Translations under genes and position numbers: made by a program
Shown here: piece after piece, positions 27,121-35,934 of the stretch
Numbering within the stretch: the first letter of the stretch is position 1
Layout of the letters: every line of letters begins with the position of its first letter
Assembly: GCA_012270065.1 (NCBI GenBank)
Contig: JAAXJB010000032.1
Location: 87,559 to 138,767 of the forward strand
Direction: 5' to 3'
DNA from: Rubripirellula sp.
Lineage (GTDB): Bacteria; Planctomycetota; Planctomycetia; Pirellulales; Pirellulaceae
Length of the DNA: 51,209 nt
The notes under the pieces: model-generated
Seen by the model: only the letters and a program-made list of their open reading frames with translations
Database searches by the model: none
Told to the model about the DNA's origin: nothing

Positions 27121-27248
27121 TTTGAAATTCGGCAAATGATGTTGCAGGGCCAATCACGTTGGTTTCCTTCCCCCCGCCCTGCTCGTCACCGGTATGGTTC
27201 TTCCGTTGCGACGATGTTCAAGCGGCTGGATTCGTGGCGGCTTGTGAG

Positions 27249-27662
27249 TCACTCAGGCTTGGGGTCATCTGCCGGTTCCATTTTATCGGCTTCCCCGGGA
27301 AGTTCCGGATCAACACGGGGCGTGTCCTCTGGTTCTGATGCGTTGATTTTGGCTTCCTGTGCGGCTCGTGCATTTGCCAGCTTTCGTGCCGCCCGTTTCG
27401 CGACATGCGCTGCTGCGATTTCTTCCATTGTTTTCACCTCGTCAGGCCGGCTCTTGCCAAACTGTTTCAGGTATTGTGCTTCGATGAACTCAGTCAGTGG
27501 CAGCTTCCACGGTTGGTTCTGTCGATCGGCATACTTGCCAAAACGCTTTGGGCTCAGACCCAATTCCCTTGCCATCTGAATGTGGGCATCAGAGAGACGG
27601 AATTTTTTTCTGGCGTTGATCCATGGATGGAATTTATGTGGGATGCGTTGTTTCTTTGCCAT
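27249..27662 (-). CDS. Small conserved protein of unknown function (137 aa)
   Basis: A soluble basic protein starting MAKKQRIPHKFHPWINARKKFRLSDAHIQMARELGLSPKRFGKYADRQNQPWKLP in consecutive short blocks, a pattern I recognise from small uncharacterised proteins in several bacterial phyla. The N-terminal 75 residues look like a folded helical domain with many K, R and H residues. Residues about 80-105 are an alanine/arginine helix, and the last 30 residues are acidic, proline-rich and probably disordered. No signal peptide. Nucleic-acid binding is possible from the charge but not shown. ATG 27662 is chosen because the recognised block starts there. Confidence 0.8.
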   Translation of the reverse strand: MAKKQRIPHKFHPWINARKKFRLSDAHIQMARELGLSPKRFGKYADRQNQPWKLPLTEFIEAQYLKQFGKSRPDEVKTMEEIAAAHVAKRAARKLANARAAQEAKINASEPEDTPRVDPELPGEADKMEPADDPKPE

Positions 27663-28031
27663 GTTGTCAATCGGCTCCAGCAAGTCCTGTCAATTGACTT
27701 GTTGTGGAAGCGTCTGAAGTGAGGGATTCGGTAATGCAGGACTACCTGCAAAGTAAAGTCGTTGTAGCTGTCAGACAAACATTTTCATCTTTTCTGTGCT
27801 ACCTGAGGCAATTCTGGATGAGCCAAAAAAACAGAAACAATGCCACAGGACTGACGGTCATGGAATTTGAATGGAAGAATCAGGCGGTGCGGCTGAACAG
27901 CATATCAGACTGAACCGATTTGCCAGTGGGATAGTGAGGCGTTACGATTCAGGCTTACCGGGAAAAGCTGGTTTGTATCAGCCGCTCACCTTTCGCCATG
28001 TCTTTTGCGAATCTTTGGGGAATATTGACAG
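27663..28031. other. Divergent intergenic region (about 370 bp)
   Basis: Separates the small conserved protein from the TlpA-like lipoprotein. A 69-codon frame at 27704-27913 has no motif or ribosome binding site. No promoter could be assigned with confidence. Confidence 0.4.
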
Positions 28032-29288
28032 ATGACATTAACAACGAAACGCGGGTCCAAGCTTCAATTACGAGCGATCGCCGGGCAATCCCGACTGCGA
28101 TCGAGTTTTGCTTGCCTGGCATTGGCGGTCGGCTTCTGTACTGTGATTGGTTGCAACAAGGAAAGTGATGACAGTGCCGCTGCTGGATCAAATGTCAGCC
28201 TTTCTCCCGAAGATGTCGCAAACGATGAAACTCTGAACGCCGCAGCTGCTGATTCGTCTGCAGCCCAAGCCGCAGCAGAAGCTGCAGGGGGTTCTGATGC
28301 CTCGCCTTCGGGGCTGTCCATTGGTGATCCGAACCCCGGACTGAAACTTGCCAAGTTTGTCAAAGGTGATGCAGTCACCGCTCCGTTGAAAGACGATGTA
28401 ACCGTGGTCGAGTTCTGGGCGACCTGGTGTGGCCCCTGTCGGGCCGGAATGCCTCATATCAGTGAGCTGCAAAGGGAGTATGGTGACAAAGTACGATTCA
28501 TCGGAGTCACCCGAGAAGATGAAGATGTCGTTACCGATTTTCTTCAGGCAACGGGACCGGGTGGGAAGACTTGGGATGAAGTGATTGATTATCGACTTGC
28601 CCTGGACGATGGAGATTGGACGAACAATGCATACATGAGGGCAGCAAATCAGACCGGTATCCCATGTGCCTTCATTGTCGGACGCGACGGAATTGTTGAG
28701 TGGATTGGTCATCCAGCCGGTATCGATCAGCCATTGAAGCAGATTGTGGATGGGGATTGGGATCGTGAAGCCGCGATCAGTCAGTTCAAGCAGCAAGCCA
28801 TGTTTGCTCAGTATTCCGGCAAGCTCAGCGGGATGCTCCGCAGTGGTAATTTCGATGCTGCGTTGAGCCTGTTGGATGAAATGGAAAAAGCAACAGGTGG
28901 CAAATCCATGCCCTTGTTGAACAACCGGCTGATGATCCTGATGATGGCCGGACGTGGTGAGGATGCATCCAAAGTCAGAAGCGAGTTGATCGAAATGGCT
29001 TGGGATGACGCCTCAACGCTCAATGGCGTTGCTTGGGAAACGGCTACTGCAGATGAAGCAACGGATCTGGAACTTGCTCTGAAAGCAGCACAGCGTGCCA
29101 GTGAACTTCGTGAACACAAGGATGCTGCTATTCTCGATACACTCGCTCGATGCCACTATGAAATGGGTCAATTGGACGAGGCAATTAAAATTCAGCAGAA
29201 GGCTGTGGATCTGAACAGCAATATGCAGGAGGTTACCGATGCCTTGAAGCGATACATGGATGAAAAAGCTGCGGTGGATGCCAACTGA
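28032..29288 (+). CDS. TlpA/ResA-like thioredoxin lipoprotein with C-terminal helical repeats
   Basis: A 418-aa lipoprotein. The signal ends in lipobox VIGC, with Cys41 as the lipid anchor. An A/S/D-rich linker (about 45-92) leads to the thioredoxin domain (about 95-240) with VVEFWATWCGPCRAGMP (Cys133 and Cys136) and the cis-proline segment TGIPCAF (Pro211). Residues 245-418 are helical, with TPR-like repeats (AALSLLDEMEKATGG, LDTLARCHYEMGQLDEAIKIQQKAVDLN). TlpA-type proteins reduce periplasmic disulfides, including apocytochrome cysteines. The neighbourhood encodes five CxxCH proteins, so a maturation role is an attractive inference. The TPR part may recruit partners. A clear terminator follows. 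Confidence 0.93.
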   Translation: MTLTTKRGSKLQLRAIAGQSRLRSSFACLALAVGFCTVIGCNKESDDSAAAGSNVSLSPEDVANDETLNAAAADSSAAQAAAEAAGGSDASPSGLSIGDPNPGLKLAKFVKGDAVTAPLKDDVTVVEFWATWCGPCRAGMPHISELQREYGDKVRFIGVTREDEDVVTDFLQATGPGGKTWDEVIDYRLALDDGDWTNNAYMRAANQTGIPCAFIVGRDGIVEWIGHPAGIDQPLKQIVDGDWDREAAISQFKQQAMFAQYSGKLSGMLRSGNFDAALSLLDEMEKATGGKSMPLLNNRLMILMMAGRGEDASKVRSELIEMAWDDASTLNGVAWETATADEATDLELALKAAQRASELREHKDAAILDTLARCHYEMGQLDEAIKIQQKAVDLNSNMQEVTDALKRYMDEKAAVDAN

Positions 29289-29316
29289 TCCTGCCGGAAT
29301 GTCGAAACAGGATTCC

Positions 29317-29357
29317 AACCGTGTGGTCAGCCATTGGATTGGCCACACGGTTTTTTT
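29317..29357 (+). terminator. Intrinsic terminator
   Basis: CCGTGTGGTC (29319-29328) pairs with GGCCACACGG (29341-29350), with one G-U pair and a 12-nt loop, then seven T. It lies 30 bp after the TlpA-like gene. Confidence 0.9.
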
Positions 29358-29747
29358 GTTCGACTTGTTGCTCGATTGCTCTGGCCAAGATGATCCTATG
29401 AAAAGGGGATCCGATGAAAAGGGGCCCTTACCGCGAACCAGTTCGATGCGACAGGTGTTTGGACATTTGGCGTTGTGTAGCTTTGCTTGCTGTTATCAGC
29501 GACAGGGTTTCCAGCGGTCGTGCCTTTCTGACAAGCGTGGGAAGCTTGGTTGCAATCGGCATCACATCACAACCGCCGTTCTCATCGGCCGCTTCCGAAG
29601 CATCACCGGTCGATATCCACAACTCGAAGTTGTTTCACTTTGGGTGTCGAATCTGCGGAATCCGGCTTGACCAACACGTCATGCCAGAGAGCAGTCCCGG
29701 CTGACCGTCACTTATCAGTCTGGAATGCAGAAGTTTCCAGGATGAGA
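29358..29747. other. Convergent intergenic region (about 390 bp)
   Basis: Between the TlpA-like gene and the DUF1552 gene that ends at 29748. Apart from the short duplication at 29398-29429, it holds a 96-codon frame from 29414 with two C-x-x-C pairs. That frame lies beyond a strong terminator and shows no family resemblance, so I do not call it a gene. Confidence 0.4.
29398..29429. repeat. Imperfect tandem duplication, 16 bp x 2
   Basis: ATGAAAAGGGGATCCG at 29398-29413 is followed directly by ATGAAAAGGGGCCCTT at 29414-29429; the first 11 bases are identical. Confidence 0.65.
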
Positions 29748-31052
29748 TCAGACCTCAGTCAACGGCTGTTTGGCATCACCAAAGCTTCTGCGTTGCACGC
29801 CCATTTTATGCATCATGCTGAGGTACAGCCTGCACATCTGTCTGTCGGATTCACCGCTGTAGTCCAGATTCTGACCACCCTGGATTTGCCCGCCCGCACT
29901 GCCCAGCATGACGACTGGCAACTGAGTTGCATCGTGGTGGCCATTGAGCATGCTCGAGCAGAGCATCAGCATGGAATTGTCCAGCAGTGTGCGATCGCCT
30001 TCCTGGATTGCATCCATGCGGCGGGCAAGGTACGCCATCTGCTCGAGGAAAAACTGATTCACTTTCAGCCAGTCATCCGTATCACTGTGTGAGAGTAAGT
30101 GATGGATCATGTAGTCCACCCCAAGATGCGGGAAACGCAAAGTACCGTGATCATTGTTGAGTTTCAACGTACAGACACGAGTCGTGTCTGTCTGAAAAGC
30201 AAGTACAAGAATGTCGCACATCAGCTTCATGTGTTCGACGATGTCCTGTGGATACCCATCCTGGGGACGCGGGATGTTCGGGCTGCGGAGTGTCGGACGC
30301 CATCCCTGAAGTTCTCCGCGGCGGTTTGCCTGTTCAATCCGTCGCTCTACCTCGCGCACCGAGTTCAGATACTCGTCCAGTTTCTGTTGATCCATCCGGC
30401 TGATACCACGACGAAAATCCCGTGTGTCGGCCAGCACCGCATCAAGTACACTTTGGTCCCCCTGTTGGGCTTTGTCCTTGAACAACTGATCGAATGCCAA
30501 GGCCGGATAGACTTCAAGGGGAGTCGGGGTCGTCGGACTGGTCCAGGAAATGTGTGAGCTGTAAAGCATCGAGTAATTCTTGTGCACAGACGGGTTTGCT
30601 TTTTCGCAACCGAGGACAAGACTTGGCAATTTGGTCTGCTGACCGATTTGCCGGGCGACGATCTGGTCGACGCTTGTCCCGGATCGAATGGTTCCGCCTG
30701 CCGAAAGTGGAGCGCCGGACAGAAGATTGCCCGTCTGGGAACTGTGGATGTTTCCCTTGAGTGCCTCGGCATTGTAAAGGCCCTTGATGAAAGTCATCTG
30801 ATTGCGGAAATCCTTCAGCGGATGAAGAACCTTTCCAAGTTCCATTTCAGAACCCGTGCCTTTGGCCCACCATTCGTGCCGGTGAAATCCGCAACCCGCG
30901 AATAGAATTGCCATCCGGGTTGGAGCATCTGGGGATTGCTTCTTTGCCAACGTTTCCTGACCCCATACAGACATCGACTCCATCCAAGGCAACGCCATGC
31001 TGACGCCGATTCCACGAAGCATGGTACGACGAGAGAGTGTGTTGTTCGTCAT
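29748..31052 (-). CDS. Tat-exported DUF1552 protein
   Basis: A 434-aa protein starting MTNNTLSRRTMLRGIGVSMALPWMES, a twin-arginine signal. ATG 31052 is chosen because GGAGAG lies about 5 nt upstream. Family features are RMAILFAGCGFHRHEWW, MTFIKGLYNAEALKGNIHSSQTGNLLSG, IRSGTSVDQIVARQIG, LPSLVLGCEKANP, LDEYLNSVREVERRI, LVLAFQTDTTRVCTLKLNNDHG and DNSMLMLCSSMLNGHHDATQLPVVMLG. Function unknown. The stop of the upstream PSD gene is only 11 nt before this ATG, so the two are almost certainly cotranscribed and translationally linked. Confidence 0.95.
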   Translation of the reverse strand: MTNNTLSRRTMLRGIGVSMALPWMESMSVWGQETLAKKQSPDAPTRMAILFAGCGFHRHEWWAKGTGSEMELGKVLHPLKDFRNQMTFIKGLYNAEALKGNIHSSQTGNLLSGAPLSAGGTIRSGTSVDQIVARQIGQQTKLPSLVLGCEKANPSVHKNYSMLYSSHISWTSPTTPTPLEVYPALAFDQLFKDKAQQGDQSVLDAVLADTRDFRRGISRMDQQKLDEYLNSVREVERRIEQANRRGELQGWRPTLRSPNIPRPQDGYPQDIVEHMKLMCDILVLAFQTDTTRVCTLKLNNDHGTLRFPHLGVDYMIHHLLSHSDTDDWLKVNQFFLEQMAYLARRMDAIQEGDRTLLDNSMLMLCSSMLNGHHDATQLPVVMLGSAGGQIQGGQNLDYSGESDRQMCRLYLSMMHKMGVQRRSFGDAKQPLTEV

Positions 31053-31063
31053 GATTCTCTCCA

Positions 31064-34000
31064 CTACGGATTCAGAAAATTGCTCGATGCACCACGGATC
31101 TTGCGGAACTGGTCACTCAGGACGATCTCTTCAACTGCAACATGAAATCGATATTCGTTCTCACTCAGTCTCTTGACCATGTTGTCAAGGAATGGCTCGT
31201 CGGAGAGCTGAACTTCCCGCCCCAGCGCGAAGCCCAGCAGCTTCCGGCAAAACTGCCGGACGACATCGTTTCGGCGTTTGTTCAATAAATAATCACGTAA
31301 CCCCTCGATGCCCTCAATTTCGGTCCCGTCCGCCAATTTTGCTTTTCTGTCGACGCTGGCGGGACGCAACCGCCCGATGGCGTCGTATTGTTCCAATGCG
31401 AATCCAAAAGGGTCGATCTTCACGTGACATTTGGCACATCCTGGCGCCGCACTGTGTTGTTCGATCAGTTGTCGGGCGGTCAGGCCTTCGGGAATATTTT
31501 CAGGCAGTTGCGGGACATTTGCGGGCGGGCGAGGGAGCCGTTCGCCGAGCAGCGTTTCGTAGACCCAATTGCCACGCAGAATGGGACTTGTCCGTGACGC
31601 TCCTGATTGACTGGCCAGCAGCGATGCCATGCCGAGCACGCCGCCGCGTGCGTGACTGCGGATCGAATCAATCCGTCGCCAGTGCGGTCCATCAACACCG
31701 TCTATCCCGTAGTGCTTCGCCAAAGTTTCGTTCAGAAACGTGTGATTGGCACCCAGCATGTCGAGAATGGAGCCGTTGTTCCGGAACATGTCTTCAAAGA
31801 AACGAATCGTCTCTTCGTACATGTCGACTCGAAGAACCGCAAATTCAGGATACAGTTTTTCGTTCTTGTTATCGTTCTGGTCAAAATTGCGTAAGTGCAG
31901 CCACTGACATGCAAACTGGATCGCCAGTCGCCGTGTGCGGTGATCTTTCAACATCCGTCTGGTCTGCTTCACAAGCTTTGATGTGTTCGACAAATTGCCA
32001 GATTCGGCGACATGGCGGAGCTGGGAATCTGGTACCGACGACCACAGGAAATAACTCAGCCGGCTGGCAAGTTCGAGATCGGCAACCGGCTGTGGCTGGC
32101 TGCTGTCAGGCTGAACTTCGCGTCGATACAGAAACGCGGGTGAGGTCAGCACGCGGGCCAAAGTCAGACGGATCGCATCTTCGTGTGAAATTTCGCTATG
32201 ACGCAGTTGCTCATACAGGTGCCGCAAACTTTGCTGTTCCGAGGCAGCAAGTGGACGACGCCATGCATCAGTGGCAAACTTCATGACAGAGTCAATGTGA
32301 TTTGGTTCAGCGGCCACGAGTTGGTTTTGAAACTGTTCAGCACGTTGGCGAATTGGTCCTCGGAGCGGTTCAAAGACGCTCGGATCTGCGTCCTGGGTCG
32401 CAAACTGGTAGAGCTGGTCGAAGGCATCCACGAGTTTCAATGGTTCACGACTGACGAATGCCAGTTCTTCCCAAAGTCGATCCAGTTCTGCCGCTTCGTC
32501 ACGACCCAGCATCAACCGGCGGAGATGTTCGTCTTCGCGATGAAACAGGGTCAGCGTGACAACTTCATCGACCGGAACGATTTTGGAGTAACAAATCGCT
32601 GAGGGAAACAACTGTCGAAACGCATCGATGTCGGCTTCGATTCGTCTCCGTGCCTCGCTGTTTTCTGTTACCAGAATTGGAGAATCAGAAGTCACAGGAA
32701 CGCCACCAGCGGGCCATTGCTTTCTGGTGCCGGTTTCCTGCAATGTGCCGGGTGCCAGGTTCTGGGTTTTGTTGAGTTTTGCCAGCGAAGCCCACACCTG
32801 TACACTTCCCTCTTTCCCTTTTTGAGGATGCAGCGTGGCAGTCGCTACAAACTCTGCCCCGGCAACAAGCTGTGATGGGATTGAAAATTCGAGAATGTCC
32901 GGTGCACTCTGTTCTATCTTGGTCGATGATTCGAGATGAGAGAGCCAATGGAAATTTCCTCGCAAGTCAGTTGCCGCCGCTTTCACCGTTGCGTCACCAG
33001 CGGTCAGCGTTTCAGTTCGCAGAAGACTTTGCTGTACTCTTGTCGCGGCACGTTCGATCTCGTCGCCGGGGCCATCACTCGCGACGGCTGCACGCCACTG
33101 TCCCAGCGCTGAATCGTGCGGAATCAGCAGTTCTCTCGTTGCGGTTGATGCTGTCGAATCTGATGAGCAAAAGTGCCAGACGGACGGGTTGCCATGGGAA
33201 TCCTGCACCGGGTTGCTGTCGTGGATTCGATCGATAACATCGCTGGCCAGATTCCAGACTCGACCATCTTTTTTCGTTTCGGTGATGGTCAACTCAACTT
33301 GCGTCGTGTCGCATGCATGACTTTTTTGGTGAGCGTTAACTGCGAATTTTACCACATCGCCTTTGTGAATCATCAGTTCTGCCGATTCATCGAAGACTTT
33401 CCTTCCACCATTTTCCAGCAATCCACCGAGGATCGATTGCAGGCCGTTGGACGTCAGCAATTCAACTCGCCACGCTGTTCCATTGCCACAGACTGGGTCC
33501 GTATCCGCGATGGAGCCTTTGATTTTGACCAGTCCATCAATTGGACTTTGCCAATAGACGATTGCCTCTTTTTCAGGCGATGGATGAACCGTCACTCCAC
33601 GGGCCGGAAGCAGATAGGTTCCAGGTTTGATGTCTTTGTCGGTCGGGTTCACAAACATGACTGGAGTACTTGCCGTTCCCCAGCCTCGCAGCTCGCCGTT
33701 GGTCATCTTTTCGGTGAAATGCCCTTCCACTTTGATGGATCGAGATTTGCCGAGTTGAACGAAGTTGGCCCAACTTGCGGCGATCGCGGGATCCAGTTTG
33801 TATTTCGCAGCCAGGCTCTCGATCGATTGTTTGGACCGGTGCGACTCGGCTACAGCTTGAAGGTAGGTGCTGGTTCGAGGCAACTCGCGTGTTTGCAATT
33901 CCGTTGCCTGTTTTAACAGTTCTTCAAGATGGATCAGCGGGATTGGCGGGCGGTCTGCAAATGCGACTCTCGCATTCTTCCAAATCACCGTGTCATGTTT

Positions 34001-35155
34001 TGTGCCGTCACCAGCGTCTCCTATCGATAGAAATAGCCTGACTTGATCATCGCTGGCTACGTCCGGAAACTTCAGTCGCAGTTCCTGTTGCGTAGTGACG
34101 GGTGTCACTGGCAGTTGCCAGGCTGTTGGACCATCACGTTTCCCGATGTGACCGATGGAGGTGAAGTGCCACAGCGCGTGTTGCCACCGGGCGATCGTTG
34201 CGACAATTGCATCAACATCTCCCTGCCGCCACTGCTGACGTACCTGGTCAAGGATCACTGACGACTGCGTCTCGTTCATTGCCTTCCAAAGCATCGCCAG
34301 GTACTTCTGACTGAGACCATGTTGCCTTGCGGCACGCTCAATCCCTTTTTGACTGTCAGACAGACTTTTCTGTTCGTCCAGCATGACGCGAAAATACTTT
34401 TGCAATGGAATCGCGCCGCCGTCCTGCGTTTTCATCGTGACGCCGGGGATGCTGCGGATAACTTCACGGCTCGGAACGGTGTAACGCGAATAGAAACTCC
34501 GAATGGTATTGAGCCGTTCGTCTGTCCAATCTCGCCGCGTGCGGTGTTGGGAAAAAGCGATCCCGGTCGGTGTCAGTACGGCGTGCTCGGCAATGCCCTT
34601 GGCCGCGTCGAGATATTTCTGAATCAGCGCCGGCGACATCGCCTGTGCGGAACCGGTGTTGATGAAACCTTCTCCTGCAGCACCATCCACTGGAAACTCG
34701 TCAGTTGGATCGAGCGTAGCGATACCGGTCAGGTCACGGATGGCATAGTTGTACTCTGCATTATTAAGCCTCCGCAGAATGACTGGACCAGGGTCGCCAG
34801 CCGTTGTCTCAGCCTCTCGCGCAAGAAACGCCCGTACCCACGATTGCAAGCGTTTCCGTTCGGTGTCGTTCGGCTGTAGTGACGCCTTCGGAGGCATTTG
34901 ATGGCTGTCGAGCATGGTGCGAACTTTTAGCCAGACTCCCAACTGCCGTCGCAAGTCAGCTTGAGTCGCAAATGCACCGAGATCGATGTCCGCTTCCGTG
35001 GTGTCGCCCGAGTGACAATCATTGCAGTATCGTTCGACAATCGGTCGGATCTCCTGCTCAAACGTTGCATCTCCATCAGCGACAGCACTGGCACCTGACA
35101 ACAGAGAGCCGACAATGACTGCCAATGTCACGAGTTGTTTGGTGGAGAAACGCAT
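31064..35155 (-). CDS. Very large exported planctomycete cytochrome (PSCyt1-PSD3-insert-PSD5-PSD4-PSCyt3-PSD2)
   Basis: A 1363-aa protein, about 350-450 residues longer than the other DUF1592-type proteins here. After a signal peptide (MRFSTKQLVTLAVIVGSLLSGASAVA) comes PSCyt1 with CNDCH (44-48) and HQMPP. PSD3/DUF1587 (about 125-190) has ILRRLNNAEYNYAIRDLTG. A region of roughly 760 residues follows. It has beta-rich stretches resembling carbohydrate-binding or adhesive domains (for example YLLPARGVTVHPSP and AIVYWQSPIDGLVKIKG). PSD5 starts near 958 (ATDAWRRPLAASE), then PSD4 (LASRLSYFLWSSVPD), PSCyt3 with CAKCH (1240-1244) in KIDPFGFALEQYD, and PSD2. It is followed 11 nt later by its DUF1552 partner. 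An ATG three codons upstream is an alternative start. Confidence 0.93.
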   Translation of the reverse strand: MRFSTKQLVTLAVIVGSLLSGASAVADGDATFEQEIRPIVERYCNDCHSGDTTEADIDLGAFATQADLRRQLGVWLKVRTMLDSHQMPPKASLQPNDTERKRLQSWVRAFLAREAETTAGDPGPVILRRLNNAEYNYAIRDLTGIATLDPTDEFPVDGAAGEGFINTGSAQAMSPALIQKYLDAAKGIAEHAVLTPTGIAFSQHRTRRDWTDERLNTIRSFYSRYTVPSREVIRSIPGVTMKTQDGGAIPLQKYFRVMLDEQKSLSDSQKGIERAARQHGLSQKYLAMLWKAMNETQSSVILDQVRQQWRQGDVDAIVATIARWQHALWHFTSIGHIGKRDGPTAWQLPVTPVTTQQELRLKFPDVASDDQVRLFLSIGDAGDGTKHDTVIWKNARVAFADRPPIPLIHLEELLKQATELQTRELPRTSTYLQAVAESHRSKQSIESLAAKYKLDPAIAASWANFVQLGKSRSIKVEGHFTEKMTNGELRGWGTASTPVMFVNPTDKDIKPGTYLLPARGVTVHPSPEKEAIVYWQSPIDGLVKIKGSIADTDPVCGNGTAWRVELLTSNGLQSILGGLLENGGRKVFDESAELMIHKGDVVKFAVNAHQKSHACDTTQVELTITETKKDGRVWNLASDVIDRIHDSNPVQDSHGNPSVWHFCSSDSTASTATRELLIPHDSALGQWRAAVASDGPGDEIERAATRVQQSLLRTETLTAGDATVKAAATDLRGNFHWLSHLESSTKIEQSAPDILEFSIPSQLVAGAEFVATATLHPQKGKEGSVQVWASLAKLNKTQNLAPGTLQETGTRKQWPAGGVPVTSDSPILVTENSEARRRIEADIDAFRQLFPSAICYSKIVPVDEVVTLTLFHREDEHLRRLMLGRDEAAELDRLWEELAFVSREPLKLVDAFDQLYQFATQDADPSVFEPLRGPIRQRAEQFQNQLVAAEPNHIDSVMKFATDAWRRPLAASEQQSLRHLYEQLRHSEISHEDAIRLTLARVLTSPAFLYRREVQPDSSQPQPVADLELASRLSYFLWSSVPDSQLRHVAESGNLSNTSKLVKQTRRMLKDHRTRRLAIQFACQWLHLRNFDQNDNKNEKLYPEFAVLRVDMYEETIRFFEDMFRNNGSILDMLGANHTFLNETLAKHYGIDGVDGPHWRRIDSIRSHARGGVLGMASLLASQSGASRTSPILRGNWVYETLLGERLPRPPANVPQLPENIPEGLTARQLIEQHSAAPGCAKCHVKIDPFGFALEQYDAIGRLRPASVDRKAKLADGTEIEGIEGLRDYLLNKRRNDVVRQFCRKLLGFALGREVQLSDEPFLDNMVKRLSENEYRFHVAVEEIVLSDQFRKIRGASSNFLNP

Positions 35156-35498
35156 CTGGTCCATTTGCTTGTCTGACGTGTACTCGAAGCAGTGCGGTTG
35201 AGTGTGCGGTGTGGAGTTGTGCAGCATGCCCCATGTGCTCGGATACAGGATGATGCTTCCTGTAATGTACTTGAACAGCATTCAAGCCGGGTTCGCTCAA
35301 TATGAACGGATTCGATCTTCCACGAACAGCAGTTCGCTGCTCGGTTGCATGTCGAAGATAGCCGACTCCACTTCAAGACGGGGGCGGAAGGAGAAACATG
35401 GGAGGATGCAAATTCTGGAGTGGCACGAACACCCCGCAAGATTGGTAATTGAGCCGCTCCATTACCAATCTGCAAATCTGCCAAAACATGATGGAAGG
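35156..35498. other. Intergenic region between a PSD gene and a tRNA gene
   Basis: About 340 bp upstream of the leftward PSD gene. The reverse frame stays open to 35281 but has no signal-like sequence. No clear promoter was identified. Confidence 0.4.
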
Positions 35499-35572
35499 CA
35501 TCCCCGACAGGATTCGAACCTGTAACCTTCGGCTCCGGAGGCCGACGCGCTATCCAATTGTGCCACGGGGAC
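35499..35572 (-). tRNA. tRNA-Arg (anticodon CCG)
   Basis: Read on the minus strand, the 74-nt sequence folds as a tRNA. The acceptor stem GTCCCCG pairs with CGGGGAT (terminal G-U). The anticodon stem is TCGGC/GCCGA around loop CTCCGGA (anticodon CCG at 35536-35538, reading CGG). The T arm is ACAGG-TTCGAAT-CCTGT and the discriminator is G. The 3' CCA is not encoded (CCT follows). The D stem GCAC/GCGC has one A-C mismatch. Confidence 0.95.
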
Positions 35573-35934
35573 GGCTGTGCTTGTCCAAAGGAGTCACGGA
35601 CTCACACCGTTGAATTTTGACATGATGACGGCCTTCTGTGTGCTTGCAACCGTAATATTCCGTCTTGCCATGGACTTTGTTCGAGGCAGTTTCGAATCCG
35701 ATGAAGGAGTGAATTGGCGAAGTTGCTGCCCAGCATTTGGACTTCGGGAATGCCTGAGGCACGGTCATTTCAGGGGTGCGCGGCACTGGATCCGGCGATT
35801 TCTGCCAAAAAACCTGTTGGTTTTCATGCAGAAACAGCCCTTTAGGGGGGGGTGTTTTGCGGTGTTTTTGATTCACTCGTTGTGATTTGCGTGCTATCTT
35901 ACGTAGAGAAAAGCCTGAAACCGCAGATAGACGC
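35573..35934. other. Intergenic region upstream of the DUF1559 gene
   Basis: About 360 bp containing a G7 run near 35845 and T-rich stretches but no convincing gene or terminator. The promoters of the tRNA and of the DUF1559 gene should lie here. Confidence 0.4.

Noticed and set aside
29414-29704. Forward 96-codon frame with two C-x-x-C pairs after the TlpA-like gene
   Set aside because: It starts beyond a strong terminator, overlaps a short tandem duplication, competes with open frames in other phases and resembles no family.
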